NCBI GenBank assembly: GCA_937139495.1
Contig: CAKZQC010000025.1
Location: 124,001 to 188,000, forward strand
Source: an uncultured Saprospiraceae bacterium
GTDB taxonomy: Bacteria > Bacteroidota > Bacteroidia > Chitinophagales > Saprospiraceae
Reading direction: 5' to 3'
DNA: 64,000 nucleotides
The translations under genes were made by a program, and so were the position numbers. How positions within the stretch are numbered: position 1 is the first letter of the stretch; the number at the start of each line of letters is the position of its first letter. Positions 44,470 through 54,069 of this stretch are shown here, piece by piece. The notes beneath the pieces are model-generated. The model saw only the letters and a list, made by a program, of their open reading frames with translations, searched no databases and was not told the origin of the DNA.

Positions 44470-44623
44470 TTGTATCTATATATTGTAACAGCCTCAGCTG
44501 CTGGATTCTTTTAATAAAATTTTAGTAACACCAAAGGAACTATAATGTTAGTTTTATTGCTCTATGGTGTCTAAGCGAAGTTGTTTTTCAGTATGAAATT
44601 AGACCATATACAACAACTTTATA

Positions 44624-44643
44624 AGTATTGCCGTAGCAATACT
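44624..44643. repeat. Small hairpin upstream of ricT
   Basis: AGTATTGC-CGTA-GCAATACT is a perfect 8-bp stem in the 277-base gap between the ricT start and the next minus-strand gene. No T-run follows. A -7-like TATTTTTG for the minus strand is at 44663-44670; nothing else was seen in the gap. Confidence 0.5.
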
Positions 44644-44746
44644 ATACTTCTATACTAATCTACAAAAATAGTAAAAATAACTAGAATTACAGGTTTGTAC
44701 ATCGGTTTGATGCCGCTACTGACGGAATTATGATAATTTTAAAGCC

Positions 44747-46150
44747 TTAGAATTGCTGCAAAAGCCATTTTCGAATCGTTGGAGTCAAACCATTTGCGGT
44801 CTCAATAGCCGTTCGCAAAGCTGCTGTTGCTTTGAGGTCGTAAGAATTATTGCGCAGCAATTTGAGCATATAAGTAACTACGGTTTGATAATATTGTCGA
44901 TGATAACCGACCACTTCCTTGCGGTACAGATATGTTTTGAGGCTGTGCAATAGGGATTCGAGAGCATCCAGCTCTTGCGTTTCATAATAAATTTGAGCCA
45001 AAAGTATTTTGCTCGACAGCAAACGCAAAATGTCCTTGGTGTCTATTTGAGCCAATAAGGTCTGTGCTTTGGCGTATTTTTTTTGAGCATAATAGAGTTT
45101 TGCCCAGCACTCTTTGACTACACCTTGCTGATATTCTTGTGCAATATGGGTTTGGTATTGCTTCATAAACTGCTCCACCCAATTGTATTTTTGTATCGAA
45201 ATGCCAATGCTGACAATGTTATTGTAGGTGAAGGCAGAAAGTTGATTGTCGACCAACAAAAATCCCTCTCGAATACCTGTTTGGTAGAGTTCAAATGCTT
45301 TTTGGAGGTGCCAATCCGAACCTGTATTGAGCCGCTTAATGGTATAATTAATTGCCAATAAATACAAATCTCGCACTTCTGGAGCTGGAAAAAGTGTGCG
45401 ATGCTTTTCGAGTTCTTGCATCATTTGCTCAAAATAATGGTCGTTTTGCTCAATTGCCGTCAAGGACAAATAGCAATAATAATAAACAGCAATAGCAGGA
45501 ATAGATAAATGATTGGAGTCGGCTACTTGTGCTAGCACGACCTCCAACATACGAGGTTGATAATCCATCTGGAAGACCACCAAACGAGAATAGAGCAAAC
45601 AGGCACGCCTCAACTTGTCAGCAAAATACTGTACATCTAAGGTGTCAGATAGTTCTTGCAGATTGAGCGGACTGGTGCGCTGGGCAGTTTCGGCTTGCTC
45701 ATAAATAATCGTTTCCAACTGATACTGTTGGCGTAGGGTTTGCCAATTTTGTGCTGGCTGCTGTTTTAGTAGCTTTTGAGCCTGTTGTAGGTATAGGTCG
45801 AGTAGGTCATGGCATTGCCTTTCGGCAAAACTATCCAATAGTAGTAGTGCAGCCTGTGTTGGTTGCTGTTGCAGTTGTTGATATTGCAGAAAATGCTCTA
45901 GATTACGTTGCAACTGAAAAATAATTTGTCGCATTTTGCCATCTTTATAAGCTACCTTTGGGTAAATGGCTTGCCATGCTGCTTGCTTGGATAGTTGCTC
46001 TGGTCGCTGTAAGTATTGCCATACAAAATCATACAACAGCTTGACATCTGTACGCTTGTTGTGCATGGGCGAATCAATCCAATAGCGAGCATTTCTTTTG
46101 TCTTTGGCAGAAAATGTTTGTACAATCTTTAATAATTGAGTATTTATCAT
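44747..46150 (-). CDS. Large helical protein of unknown function
   Basis: A 467-aa cytoplasmic protein rich in leucine, glutamine and lysine, with a predominantly alpha-helical TPR-like pattern (LLYDFVWQYLQRPEQL, YQQLQQQPTQAALLLL, LAINYTIKRLNTGSDWHLQK, AKTLLAQIDTKDILRLL). No signal peptide and no recognised domain. The pattern resembles long helical-repeat proteins of the Saprospiria that may act as scaffolds, but this is inference. It stands alone with an AT-rich divergent intergenic region shared with the large T9SS gene that starts at 46354. Confidence 0.75.
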   Translation of the reverse strand: MINTQLLKIVQTFSAKDKRNARYWIDSPMHNKRTDVKLLYDFVWQYLQRPEQLSKQAAWQAIYPKVAYKDGKMRQIIFQLQRNLEHFLQYQQLQQQPTQAALLLLDSFAERQCHDLLDLYLQQAQKLLKQQPAQNWQTLRQQYQLETIIYEQAETAQRTSPLNLQELSDTLDVQYFADKLRRACLLYSRLVVFQMDYQPRMLEVVLAQVADSNHLSIPAIAVYYYCYLSLTAIEQNDHYFEQMMQELEKHRTLFPAPEVRDLYLLAINYTIKRLNTGSDWHLQKAFELYQTGIREGFLLVDNQLSAFTYNNIVSIGISIQKYNWVEQFMKQYQTHIAQEYQQGVVKECWAKLYYAQKKYAKAQTLLAQIDTKDILRLLSSKILLAQIYYETQELDALESLLHSLKTYLYRKEVVGYHRQYYQTVVTYMLKLLRNNSYDLKATAALRTAIETANGLTPTIRKWLLQQF

Positions 46151-46353
46151 TTTTTCTGTAAACTTTTTTTGAAGTCTAATATAGGTTTAATATAGGATAG
46201 CGTGTGCTTTTTAGCACAAATATTATAAACAATTAAGAATAATTGTAGTTGTTGAGCTAATTTATTTTGTTCAATTTTGTACTATCCGAAATACACAAAA
46301 ATAAGAGGTTTTAGATAGGCTCTTACACTTTGTTCAAATAACAAAATATTATT

Positions 46354-49296
46354 ATGAATTACTACAAAATATTATCACTTACGTTATTATTATCCATCGG
46401 CTGCAATAGCAGCATTTTAGCCCAATGGTGGCAGGTGCAATACAGCAGCGACACGCTGGGCTGGGGAACCTCGCCCAGTGTACAGTCGATGGATGTACAA
46501 ACTCTATCCACAGGCGACTATCTAGTAGCAGGCATTGCAAGCTTTCCGACAGGAGCACCTAGAGATTATCCTACGCTTACTAAGCTGGACGACCAAGGTG
46601 TCATCGTATGGAACAAGCAGTATTTTTCGGCTAATAATGCCATTGCGGATTATACTAAAGCAAGAGTTGCCTTGTCTAATACTGGAGCTATATATATGGC
46701 AACGACAGAGGCTACTCAATTAACTATTTTGCGTCTAGATGCTCAAGGAGATACGACTTGGACAAAAAAACATGACTACTCTTCCCTTGTGCCGACTACC
46801 TTTTTTGTGAGTGCGATGCAATGGACGGCTACAGCAGATGGCAACTTTGTGTGTAGTGTGGGAGGGCATACCAATGTAGGAGGTGCTCCTGGACCTGACT
46901 TATTAACAGTTGTTTATAAGATTGACCCTTTGGGTAATGTTATTTGGCAAAAAGTGTTTGAGGATTTTCTAGCACAAGACATTCAAAATACATTAGATAA
47001 TAATTATGTCATAGCAGGTAGTTATTATCAATCTTCGAGGGGTGCTATCTACAAGATAAATTTATTAGGAGATAGTCTTCGATTAACTACGGTTGCTTCA
47101 GGATTGGGTTATAATAGCTTTAAGAGTATTGCTGTTATGCCCGATAGCGGTTATATCGTAGCTACAGAACAGAGTGGTGTGGTAGGAAATACACCCGTTT
47201 TGGTGCGCTTAGATAGCGTGGGAAATATTGGCAGCAATATTTATAGTCGCATTGGTTATACAGGCGAAATGCGTTCTGTGGTGTATGATGCAACGAGTCA
47301 AGAACTAATAGCGACAGGAGCTATTATGATCTATAATGCGATTGCTGCTAGAGGACAGAATCATGCTTTTGTGGAGCGAATGAAATTGGACAGTAGTGAT
47401 TACCAAAGTAGAATTTTTGGACAAAACAGTCCAAGTAGTAATAATGGAACCTATCATAGTGTTGCTAATTCGATTGGCGCTACCCAAGGAGGAGGGTGTA
47501 TTATGGTGGGGAGTTTTTCTCAACAATTCGGCTACGTCGTTAGTCTGGATAGCTTCTTGAACTCTGGAGAGTCTCGACGTGTTATTACGGGTAATCTCTT
47601 CTACGATAGCAATTATGATTGTATCAATAACAATGAACGCGGTGCAGATCAATGGGTAGTTCAAGCAAGAAACAATAACCAAACGTATTATGCGACCACC
47701 AATTCGACTGGTGGGTATCAATTTAGCATCGAGGATACGTCGGCTGTGACCGTCCAAGTCATCGCACCCAATGCCCTTTGGGCAGCTTGTCCAGATAGTG
47801 TCTTATTACCTTTGGTAAATGATAATCATCGTGACATACTCGATTTTGGTGTGCAAGCACAGGTTAGTTGCCCTAGTTTAACTGTCGATATTTCTACGCC
47901 ATTTTTGAGAAGATGTAGTACCAATACCTATCAAGTTCAGTATTGCAATCAAGGAACAGCCGATGCACTGCAGGCTTATATAACTGTTGATATAGACACT
48001 TCTTTGCAAGTATTGAGCAGTAGTATTCCTTATACACAATCAGGGACACTTTTTACCTTTATGGTGGATACTGTTGCATGGAGCGATTGTGGCAATTTTA
48101 CGATACAGACGCAAGTTAATTGTACCGCTTTTTTGGGGCAACAACATTGTGTTACGGCACATATTTATCCTGATAGTAGCTGTAGTAATGCTAGCCCCAT
48201 TTGGGATGGTTCTGATATAGAAGTAATTAGTACTTGTTTGGGTGATAGTATGGAGTTTGTAGTGAAAAATAGAGGAGTGGGAGCGATGAATGTAGCGCGC
48301 CAATACTATGTGACCGAAGATCATGTTATGTTACGTCGCAGTCCTTACCAACTAGGTTCAGGGGACAGTCTAGTCTTTGTATTACAGACCACTGGTGCAG
48401 CCTTTAGATTGCAAGCCGAGCAAGACCCGAACCACCCTAATAGTAGCTTTAGTGCTACTATACAACCACGTTGTTACAATTCAAATCTAGGAACAGCTAC
48501 CAATCAATTTGGTGTATTGGGGCAATATCCCGAAGATGATAGCCACCCTGCTATTTCTATTGATTGTCAGCAAAATAGAGGGTCGTTTGACCCAAATGAC
48601 AAGCGTGCTGCACCCGTTGGTTATGGTAGTAGTCATGCCGTATTGCCCAATAGTGATTTGGAGTACCACATTCGTTTTCAGAATACAGGAACAGACACGG
48701 CGTTTTTTGTAACCGTTATTGATACTTTATCTACTCATCTAGATCCTAGTACGCTAGTGATGGGAGCGAGTAGCCACGCTTATACTTGGAAGCTCAAAAG
48801 CAATGGTGTTTTGGTGGTACAATATGATAATATATTGCTGCCTGACAGCACGACCAACCTAACAGGTTCCAATGGGTTTATTAAGTTTAAGATTGCTCAA
48901 AAAGCAGATTTGCCACTCGGTACGATTATCGAGAATCAAGCGGCTATTGTATTTGACCAAAATGCTGCCGTGTTGACCAATACCATTTTTCATACGGTAG
49001 ATAGAAATTTTATTATAGATGCCGTTGATGTATTGCCAAACGATTTGTCAATCAATAACATAGATGTATTTCCTAATCCTGTACTACAACAAACTACAAT
49101 TGTGCTAGAAGGAGCTAGCCTTCAAGAGGTAGAATTGACAGTAGTCGATGCACTCGGAAGGGTAGTGGATAGACAAACCGTAGCAGGGCAAAATACTTTG
49201 ACCTGGAGTCGCAAATCACTTTCGTCAGGTGTTTATTTTATGCAAATTAAATCGAATAACCAACTGATAGGAACGGCTAGAATGCTATTGCAATAA
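46354..49296 (+). CDS. Large secreted T9SS protein with DUF11-like repeats
   Basis: A 980-aa exported protein. A signal peptide (MNYYKILSLTLLLSIGCNSS, cleaved near ILAQ) is followed by a beta-propeller-like region (about 25-400; repeated TKLDDQGVIVWNKQY, LDAQGDTTWTKKH and KIDPLGNVIWQKV strands with a D-G-N-W pattern). Next come Ig-like or DUF11-type sandwich domains (about 405-880, FDPNDKRAAP and IRFQNTGTDTAFFVTVIDTL). The T9SS type A sorting domain closes the protein (about 905-980, NIDVFPNPVLQQTTIVLEGA, ending LIGTARMLLQ). It should be exported by T9SS and may act as an adhesin or enzyme scaffold. Confidence 0.88.
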   Translation: MNYYKILSLTLLLSIGCNSSILAQWWQVQYSSDTLGWGTSPSVQSMDVQTLSTGDYLVAGIASFPTGAPRDYPTLTKLDDQGVIVWNKQYFSANNAIADYTKARVALSNTGAIYMATTEATQLTILRLDAQGDTTWTKKHDYSSLVPTTFFVSAMQWTATADGNFVCSVGGHTNVGGAPGPDLLTVVYKIDPLGNVIWQKVFEDFLAQDIQNTLDNNYVIAGSYYQSSRGAIYKINLLGDSLRLTTVASGLGYNSFKSIAVMPDSGYIVATEQSGVVGNTPVLVRLDSVGNIGSNIYSRIGYTGEMRSVVYDATSQELIATGAIMIYNAIAARGQNHAFVERMKLDSSDYQSRIFGQNSPSSNNGTYHSVANSIGATQGGGCIMVGSFSQQFGYVVSLDSFLNSGESRRVITGNLFYDSNYDCINNNERGADQWVVQARNNNQTYYATTNSTGGYQFSIEDTSAVTVQVIAPNALWAACPDSVLLPLVNDNHRDILDFGVQAQVSCPSLTVDISTPFLRRCSTNTYQVQYCNQGTADALQAYITVDIDTSLQVLSSSIPYTQSGTLFTFMVDTVAWSDCGNFTIQTQVNCTAFLGQQHCVTAHIYPDSSCSNASPIWDGSDIEVISTCLGDSMEFVVKNRGVGAMNVARQYYVTEDHVMLRRSPYQLGSGDSLVFVLQTTGAAFRLQAEQDPNHPNSSFSATIQPRCYNSNLGTATNQFGVLGQYPEDDSHPAISIDCQQNRGSFDPNDKRAAPVGYGSSHAVLPNSDLEYHIRFQNTGTDTAFFVTVIDTLSTHLDPSTLVMGASSHAYTWKLKSNGVLVVQYDNILLPDSTTNLTGSNGFIKFKIAQKADLPLGTIIENQAAIVFDQNAAVLTNTIFHTVDRNFIIDAVDVLPNDLSINNIDVFPNPVLQQTTIVLEGASLQEVELTVVDALGRVVDRQTVAGQNTLTWSRKSLSSGVYFMQIKSNNQLIGTARMLLQ

Positions 49297-49326
49297 GCTA
49301 AAAGAGTAAATCAATTATCTAGATAT

Positions 49327-49361
49327 AGGAGTAATAGCGATTTTGCTATTACTCCTTTTTG
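49327..49361 (+). terminator. Terminator after the 980-aa gene
   Basis: Arms AGGAGTAATAGC and GCTATTACTCCT around a 6-base loop, then TTTTT. The minus-strand gene ending at 49349 uses part of this hairpin as coding sequence for its last codons. Confidence 0.85.
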
Positions 49362-50146
49362 TATTCGGAATAGTACCAATCTACGCCCCAGTCTTTGACT
49401 TCTATCAGTTCTAGTGCGGTAAGATTGACGGTGGCAGTGATGGCAAATTTTCGAGTAGGCTGTAGCCAAATGTTATCTTGCGAGAGTCGTAAGGTAATGT
49501 GATTTTTTGCGACGAACCAAGTACCTGAGTAGGTGTGAATAATACGCCCATTTTGGTCAAGTAAATGATAATAAAAAGTACTATCGGAGAGTAGTTCTAT
49601 TTGGTCATGTCGAGCCCTAGAAGGCGTAGGAGAAAAGGTATATTTGCCAAAAGCCCTTTGGGTGGCGATAGCTTGATTAGTACTATTTTCGACTGCCAAA
49701 TAATCTAAGCGATAACGTTTGTCCAGTTCACCAAAGTGATATTCGGCATGCCAAATTTCGTTGCCATCTCTGGCATAAACGATGTGCAATCCGTGCCATT
49801 TGCCTTTGATATTGCATTCGGTATCGCTTTTCATGCTGCCATCTAAATAGAATTGCTGCACAAAAGCAGCACGACCAGTATTGTAATACGCCAACGCTAG
49901 GCGGTTGGTGTCTTGCTTGTAATAAACTTCGTAGTATCCTTTGGGTAGCCCTTCGGGCAATACCAATAAGCTACTGTCGCTCTCCATAGCAGTACTGAAG
50001 TGATAATAATTGAATTGCCTCAAATAGATTTTGTTGAGCTTCAAATCATCTTTTGACAGGGTATCTAAGGGCAAGTAGTCATATTGAGCCAACAAGATAT
50101 TAGCCGAAAGGCAACTCAAAAAAAGTATAAAAAAACTAAATTTCAT
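49349..50146 (-). CDS. Exported MORN-like repeat protein
   Basis: A 265-aa secreted protein with a signal peptide (MKFSFFILFLSCLSANILLA, then QYDYL). The middle part has MORN-type repeats (YYNTGRAAFVQQFYLDGSMK, GKWHGLHIVYARDGNEIWHAE), common in Bacteroidota toxin-antidote and surface proteins but often of unknown role. The C-terminal half reads as a beta-rich lipocalin-like region (SDSTFYYHLLDQNGRIIHTY, SGTWFVAKNHITLRLS). It ends inside the terminator of the convergent T9SS gene. No link to its neighbours is evident. Confidence 0.78.
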   Translation of the reverse strand: MKFSFFILFLSCLSANILLAQYDYLPLDTLSKDDLKLNKIYLRQFNYYHFSTAMESDSSLLVLPEGLPKGYYEVYYKQDTNRLALAYYNTGRAAFVQQFYLDGSMKSDTECNIKGKWHGLHIVYARDGNEIWHAEYHFGELDKRYRLDYLAVENSTNQAIATQRAFGKYTFSPTPSRARHDQIELLSDSTFYYHLLDQNGRIIHTYSGTWFVAKNHITLRLSQDNIWLQPTRKFAITATVNLTALELIEVKDWGVDWYYSEYKKE

Positions 50147-50180
50147 AAGGATAAGATTGAATACGAGTAGCCAACTACAA

Positions 50181-50218
50181 AAAGTAAACCCACTCTTGCA
50201 TCAAGCAGGAGTGGGTTT
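50181..50218 (-). terminator. Terminator after the POT transporter
   Basis: Perfect 10-bp arms AAACCCACTC and GAGTGGGTTT around a 13-base loop; the left A-rich flank gives a T-tract on the minus strand. It lies 50 bases after the stop. Confidence 0.75.
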
Positions 50219-50267
50219 GTTATTGTTGCATTAACAAAACTTCAATTTTGTCAATGGTTACGTATTT

Positions 50268-51938
50268 TTATTTGATACCGTGCATCCATTTAGTGATTAC
50301 AATAGAAGCAACCATTAATAGAATACCTGATGCTACAGCTATCAGTCCTAAGTTATTGAAGATAGATAGCGCCAACTCAAGTGATTCTTCTGGTGGTGTG
50401 CCTTCTGGTACTACAGTCAATTGAGCAATCGTTTTACCTGCTTGGTGAGCGAAAGAAGAACCCATCATCCAGAATCCCATCACAAAACCAATGATTTGAG
50501 TAGGTGCTAATTTAGTTACCATAGACAAACCTACAGGCGATAATGCTAACTCTCCCAAAGTATGCAATAGGTACAAGAATACCATGAACATCGGTGCAAC
50601 TAAACCATCAACAGCAGTTCCTTTAGATAGATTCAATACCAAAAATCCAAGACCTAAAAGGAGTAATCCAATACCAAATTTGACGGGTGCAGATGGTTCT
50701 TTGTTAGCTTGTGCTAGCTTGACCCAAATCCAAGAAAAGATAGGAGCAAAAAGCATGATAAAGAATGGATTGAGCGAGTTGAACATCGCTGCATTCAAGT
50801 AGTCGTTCGGGCGTACATTGTTGATTGTAAATACAGTCAATGCACTACCTGCTAGCTCGAAGAATGTCCAGAATATAATCGTAAAGAAGAATAGAGTAAC
50901 AATTACCCATATTCTCTGACGTTGTACTTTCTCATATTGGAAAGAGCTAAACAAGAGGTAAGCGACCATCGCAATACCAATCCCGCCAATACCATAATCC
51001 AATACATCGTTGTTTCGGATAAGCATATAGAAGAACGGAATAGCCAAAAGAGTACCCAGATAAATAATCCAATCCACAGGAAGACCAGCTATTTTTGGTG
51101 TTACTGGGTTAGGGACTAATTGGAAACGCTCTACTTCATCTTCTGATAAGTCTTTAGGAGCTTCCTCTATAAACATATTGTTGTCCAATAGATCTTCCAT
51201 TGGTTCATTATTTTTGCTATCTGGGTTTTGGCTGTCAACAGTGCCTCCCATAGAACGCACCAAGTGAGGCGCATGTCCTTTGTCTCCAAGTACACCTGTT
51301 TTTTCGGCAACAAAAAATATGATAAGACCGACTAGCATACCAATACCAGCTAAACCAAAACCATAATGCCAACCGAAGTTAGGGTCTAAGCCCAATGCAC
51401 CACAAGTCAAACCAGACAAGAATGCTCCAATATTGATACCCATATAGAAGATGGTAAACGCACCATCACGTCTTGGGTCAGTTTTGGCGTAGAAGGTACC
51501 AATCATACTAGAGATATTGGGTTTAAAGAAACCATTACCCATAATCAAGAGTGTCAAAGCAGTCAAGAAAATAAGTTCGCTTTCGAATACCATCAAGAAG
51601 TGTCCTAACATCATCAAGAAAGCACCCCACATAATTGCTTTGCGATAGCCCATAAATTTTTCGGCAAGAAGACCACCTACCAACGGAGTCGCATACACCA
51701 ATCCACCATAAGCACCATAGATACCATAAGCGTCACTAGTCGAATAATCCATAATATTGCTGGTCATATAAAGGACTAACAAAGCACGCATTCCGTAGTA
51801 AGAGAAACGTTCCCACATCTCTACGAAGAAGAGATAAAATAAGACTTTTGGTTGTGTTTTTCTGTTGGTAGCGATAACAAAGGCTATCCAAACGCTACAG
51901 AATACCCAAGCAAGACCCATTACTGCATATTGACCCAT
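50268..51938 (-). CDS. Proton-dependent peptide transporter (POT/PTR2 family)
   Basis: A 556-aa inner-membrane transporter that imports di- and tripeptides with protons. The family hallmark FFVEMWERFSYYGMRALLVLY (ExxERFxYYG) is present in the first helix region, and GNGFFKPNISSMIGTFY, typical of the second signature, follows. About 14 membrane helices are predicted, as in bacterial POT proteins with two extra helices. A charged loop of about 60 residues lies near residues 225-285. No partner gene is adjacent. In a protein-degrading marine bacterium it would feed on products of secreted peptidases. Confidence 0.95.
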   Translation of the reverse strand: MGQYAVMGLAWVFCSVWIAFVIATNRKTQPKVLFYLFFVEMWERFSYYGMRALLVLYMTSNIMDYSTSDAYGIYGAYGGLVYATPLVGGLLAEKFMGYRKAIMWGAFLMMLGHFLMVFESELIFLTALTLLIMGNGFFKPNISSMIGTFYAKTDPRRDGAFTIFYMGINIGAFLSGLTCGALGLDPNFGWHYGFGLAGIGMLVGLIIFFVAEKTGVLGDKGHAPHLVRSMGGTVDSQNPDSKNNEPMEDLLDNNMFIEEAPKDLSEDEVERFQLVPNPVTPKIAGLPVDWIIYLGTLLAIPFFYMLIRNNDVLDYGIGGIGIAMVAYLLFSSFQYEKVQRQRIWVIVTLFFFTIIFWTFFELAGSALTVFTINNVRPNDYLNAAMFNSLNPFFIMLFAPIFSWIWVKLAQANKEPSAPVKFGIGLLLLGLGFLVLNLSKGTAVDGLVAPMFMVFLYLLHTLGELALSPVGLSMVTKLAPTQIIGFVMGFWMMGSSFAHQAGKTIAQLTVVPEGTPPEESLELALSIFNNLGLIAVASGILLMVASIVITKWMHGIK

Positions 51939-52134
51939 AATATTTTACTTTATTGTTTTTTTGTTAAATTAACATCAATTGAACTAGTGTTTTGTCCAAT
52001 AGCCAACAATATAATAAAATATAGCTAACAATACATTCTCACAGGATTGTAAAATGAACGGAATCTTAAAAAAAAATGTTGTAGGAAATTCGCAGTAGTC
52101 CGAAACTACTCAAGGAAAATAAAAGGCAGAACCG

Positions 52135-53892
52135 TTATTTCTTGCGTACTGCTTGTGCTTCTTCGAGTAGGGTCTCTTCTGCGTTTTCTGGTTCTATGTA
52201 GCTGTATTTGCCTTTGCCCCAGTTAGCAAGTTCGTTCAAGAACACCTTGTTATGGTTGTACTCTTTCTGAGAGAAATAGAATACACTCAAGAAGGTACTG
52301 TTATTGCGGCTACGTGCCGCTTGCTTAATCTTGCGCTTGGTGCTTCCTTGTACTTTGAACCCACCATCAGTCGCCAAAATAATACGGTTGTTGCCATTTG
52401 CAATGTAGCTCTTCTGAGCAATGGCATATGCCAAATTGATACCGACATTCGCATTGCTAACGCCTTCCGTTTTTAAGTTGGCTATTGCCAATAATATACT
52501 GTCCTTGAGCAGGGCAGAAGTAGGCGGAAGCAGTATTTCTGCTTTAGTCGAATAGGTGATAAGCGTAATGTTGTCTTCTTCGCGCATCAAGTCAAGTAAG
52601 TAGCGGAGTGCTTCCTTGAGTAGCGGCAGTTTTTCGGGGGTATCCATCGAAGAGGATATGTCCAATAAGAAAATTAGATTGTTAGTGGCATAACCGTCCA
52701 AACTTGGTTCTACCTTGACTTGTGCCAAAGAGTCTAATCGTAAACTGTCTTGTTTGGCTGCTTCCAAGCTATCTACTTTGGCACGTTGTGCCAATATTTC
52801 TTTGAGAAACTCCTCGGCATCAGGTATCGAATCGTTATTAAATTCGGCGTAAGCAGGTATGTCAGGATAAATAACAGCAAAAAGAAACGGCATTTCGTGC
52901 TCCAATAGCCAGTAAGTACTGCTATTTTTAATCATATTATTGAATACCGTAACCATACCATTGCCGTAGCGATTGTATCGGCTCAATAGCTGATTATTAT
53001 AATAATAATGGCTAGGGTCGTGATATAAGTTTTGATAAGCGGGGGCTTGCAGATACGCTCTAGCTGCCGTTGAGATGGTATTGGCATTTTGCCAAATTTT
53101 ATCAAAACGCTTATGAGCCGACTGAATTGAGTTTGGGTCAACAGGAATATCTTGGAGCAAGGCTATTTGTTTGCCCTTGAGGGCTAATAATAAGCGTTGT
53201 TGTTCTGCCAACTCCATTCCCAAAGATTTGCTAGCATCTTTGGCTCGTACGGATTTAATAATTCGTTTGGATTGACTCAGAAGGGGCTGTAGTTCAGTGA
53301 TTAATACTAAATAGTTGCTATCAATAACAGGGCGTTTGTAGCTGCTCATGATAGTCTGCAAACTCCAATAGAGTTTTTCTTGTAGCGTAAAAATATCATA
53401 ATATAATACTTCTACTCTCCGCAGGATTTTGTAACCTTTTTGGAGGACACTGTCTTGGCGGTACTCTTCTGTCGCTACATATTTGGCGAGCGTACTTCGG
53501 CTGCGTTCTATTTCATCGACTACGCTTAGTACTTTGCCTATCAGTTGGAGTGGTTCGCCTCTTTTGTCGTAGGGGATATTGATATTTTCGTTATAAATAG
53601 CATTAAATAATTCCCGAGGATAAACAGGGAAATATTTGTAGTTGGTCAATACATCTTCTTTGATATAAACAATACTATCCGCTTTGTCTTCCACAAAGTT
53701 GTTGAACTGCTCGTTGATTTGTACAAAATCTTGATACATGATATTGACACCAAAAACCACTTCATTCGAATAGTTCAAGTAGTTGTTGAGTGCCTTGGCA
53801 GTAGCTTTGGAAATCACCTGAGCTTGCAGTGGCAAACTTAGGCACAAGCCAAGCAGGAAGGTGTAGTAGATATGGAAAGAATAAGATTTCAT
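52135..53892 (-). CDS. Exported protein with C-terminal VWA domain
   Basis: A 585-aa exported protein with a signal peptide (MKSYSFHIYYTFLLGLCLSL then PLQAQ). The N-terminal ~370 residues are helical and unrecognised, with TIQ/EDV and RSRST segments. The last ~190 residues are a VWA domain with MIDAS motif FLLDISSSMD, an ATDGG strand-loop, and a TLKTEGVSN-like segment (IANLKTEGVSNANVGINLAY). It probably binds metal-dependent protein partners in the periplasm. It lies alone on the minus strand with no gene-level link to its neighbours. Confidence 0.8.
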   Translation of the reverse strand: MKSYSFHIYYTFLLGLCLSLPLQAQVISKATAKALNNYLNYSNEVVFGVNIMYQDFVQINEQFNNFVEDKADSIVYIKEDVLTNYKYFPVYPRELFNAIYNENINIPYDKRGEPLQLIGKVLSVVDEIERSRSTLAKYVATEEYRQDSVLQKGYKILRRVEVLYYDIFTLQEKLYWSLQTIMSSYKRPVIDSNYLVLITELQPLLSQSKRIIKSVRAKDASKSLGMELAEQQRLLLALKGKQIALLQDIPVDPNSIQSAHKRFDKIWQNANTISTAARAYLQAPAYQNLYHDPSHYYYNNQLLSRYNRYGNGMVTVFNNMIKNSSTYWLLEHEMPFLFAVIYPDIPAYAEFNNDSIPDAEEFLKEILAQRAKVDSLEAAKQDSLRLDSLAQVKVEPSLDGYATNNLIFLLDISSSMDTPEKLPLLKEALRYLLDLMREEDNITLITYSTKAEILLPPTSALLKDSILLAIANLKTEGVSNANVGINLAYAIAQKSYIANGNNRIILATDGGFKVQGSTKRKIKQAARSRNNSTFLSVFYFSQKEYNHNKVFLNELANWGKGKYSYIEPENAEETLLEEAQAVRKK

Positions 53893-54069
53893 GGAAATGT
53901 TTTTCTCTTAGCAGAAGTCGATTGGTATTAAAATAATATGTTTGATATTAAATAATTTCTTCGCTAGCAAGAAAGAAAAAAGCAGCCCAGATGATTCAAG
54001 TGTAGAATCAAAAAAAGCATTAATATTTTTGATGAAAAAAAGATTAGAGTAAAAAAAAATTGCTAGGTA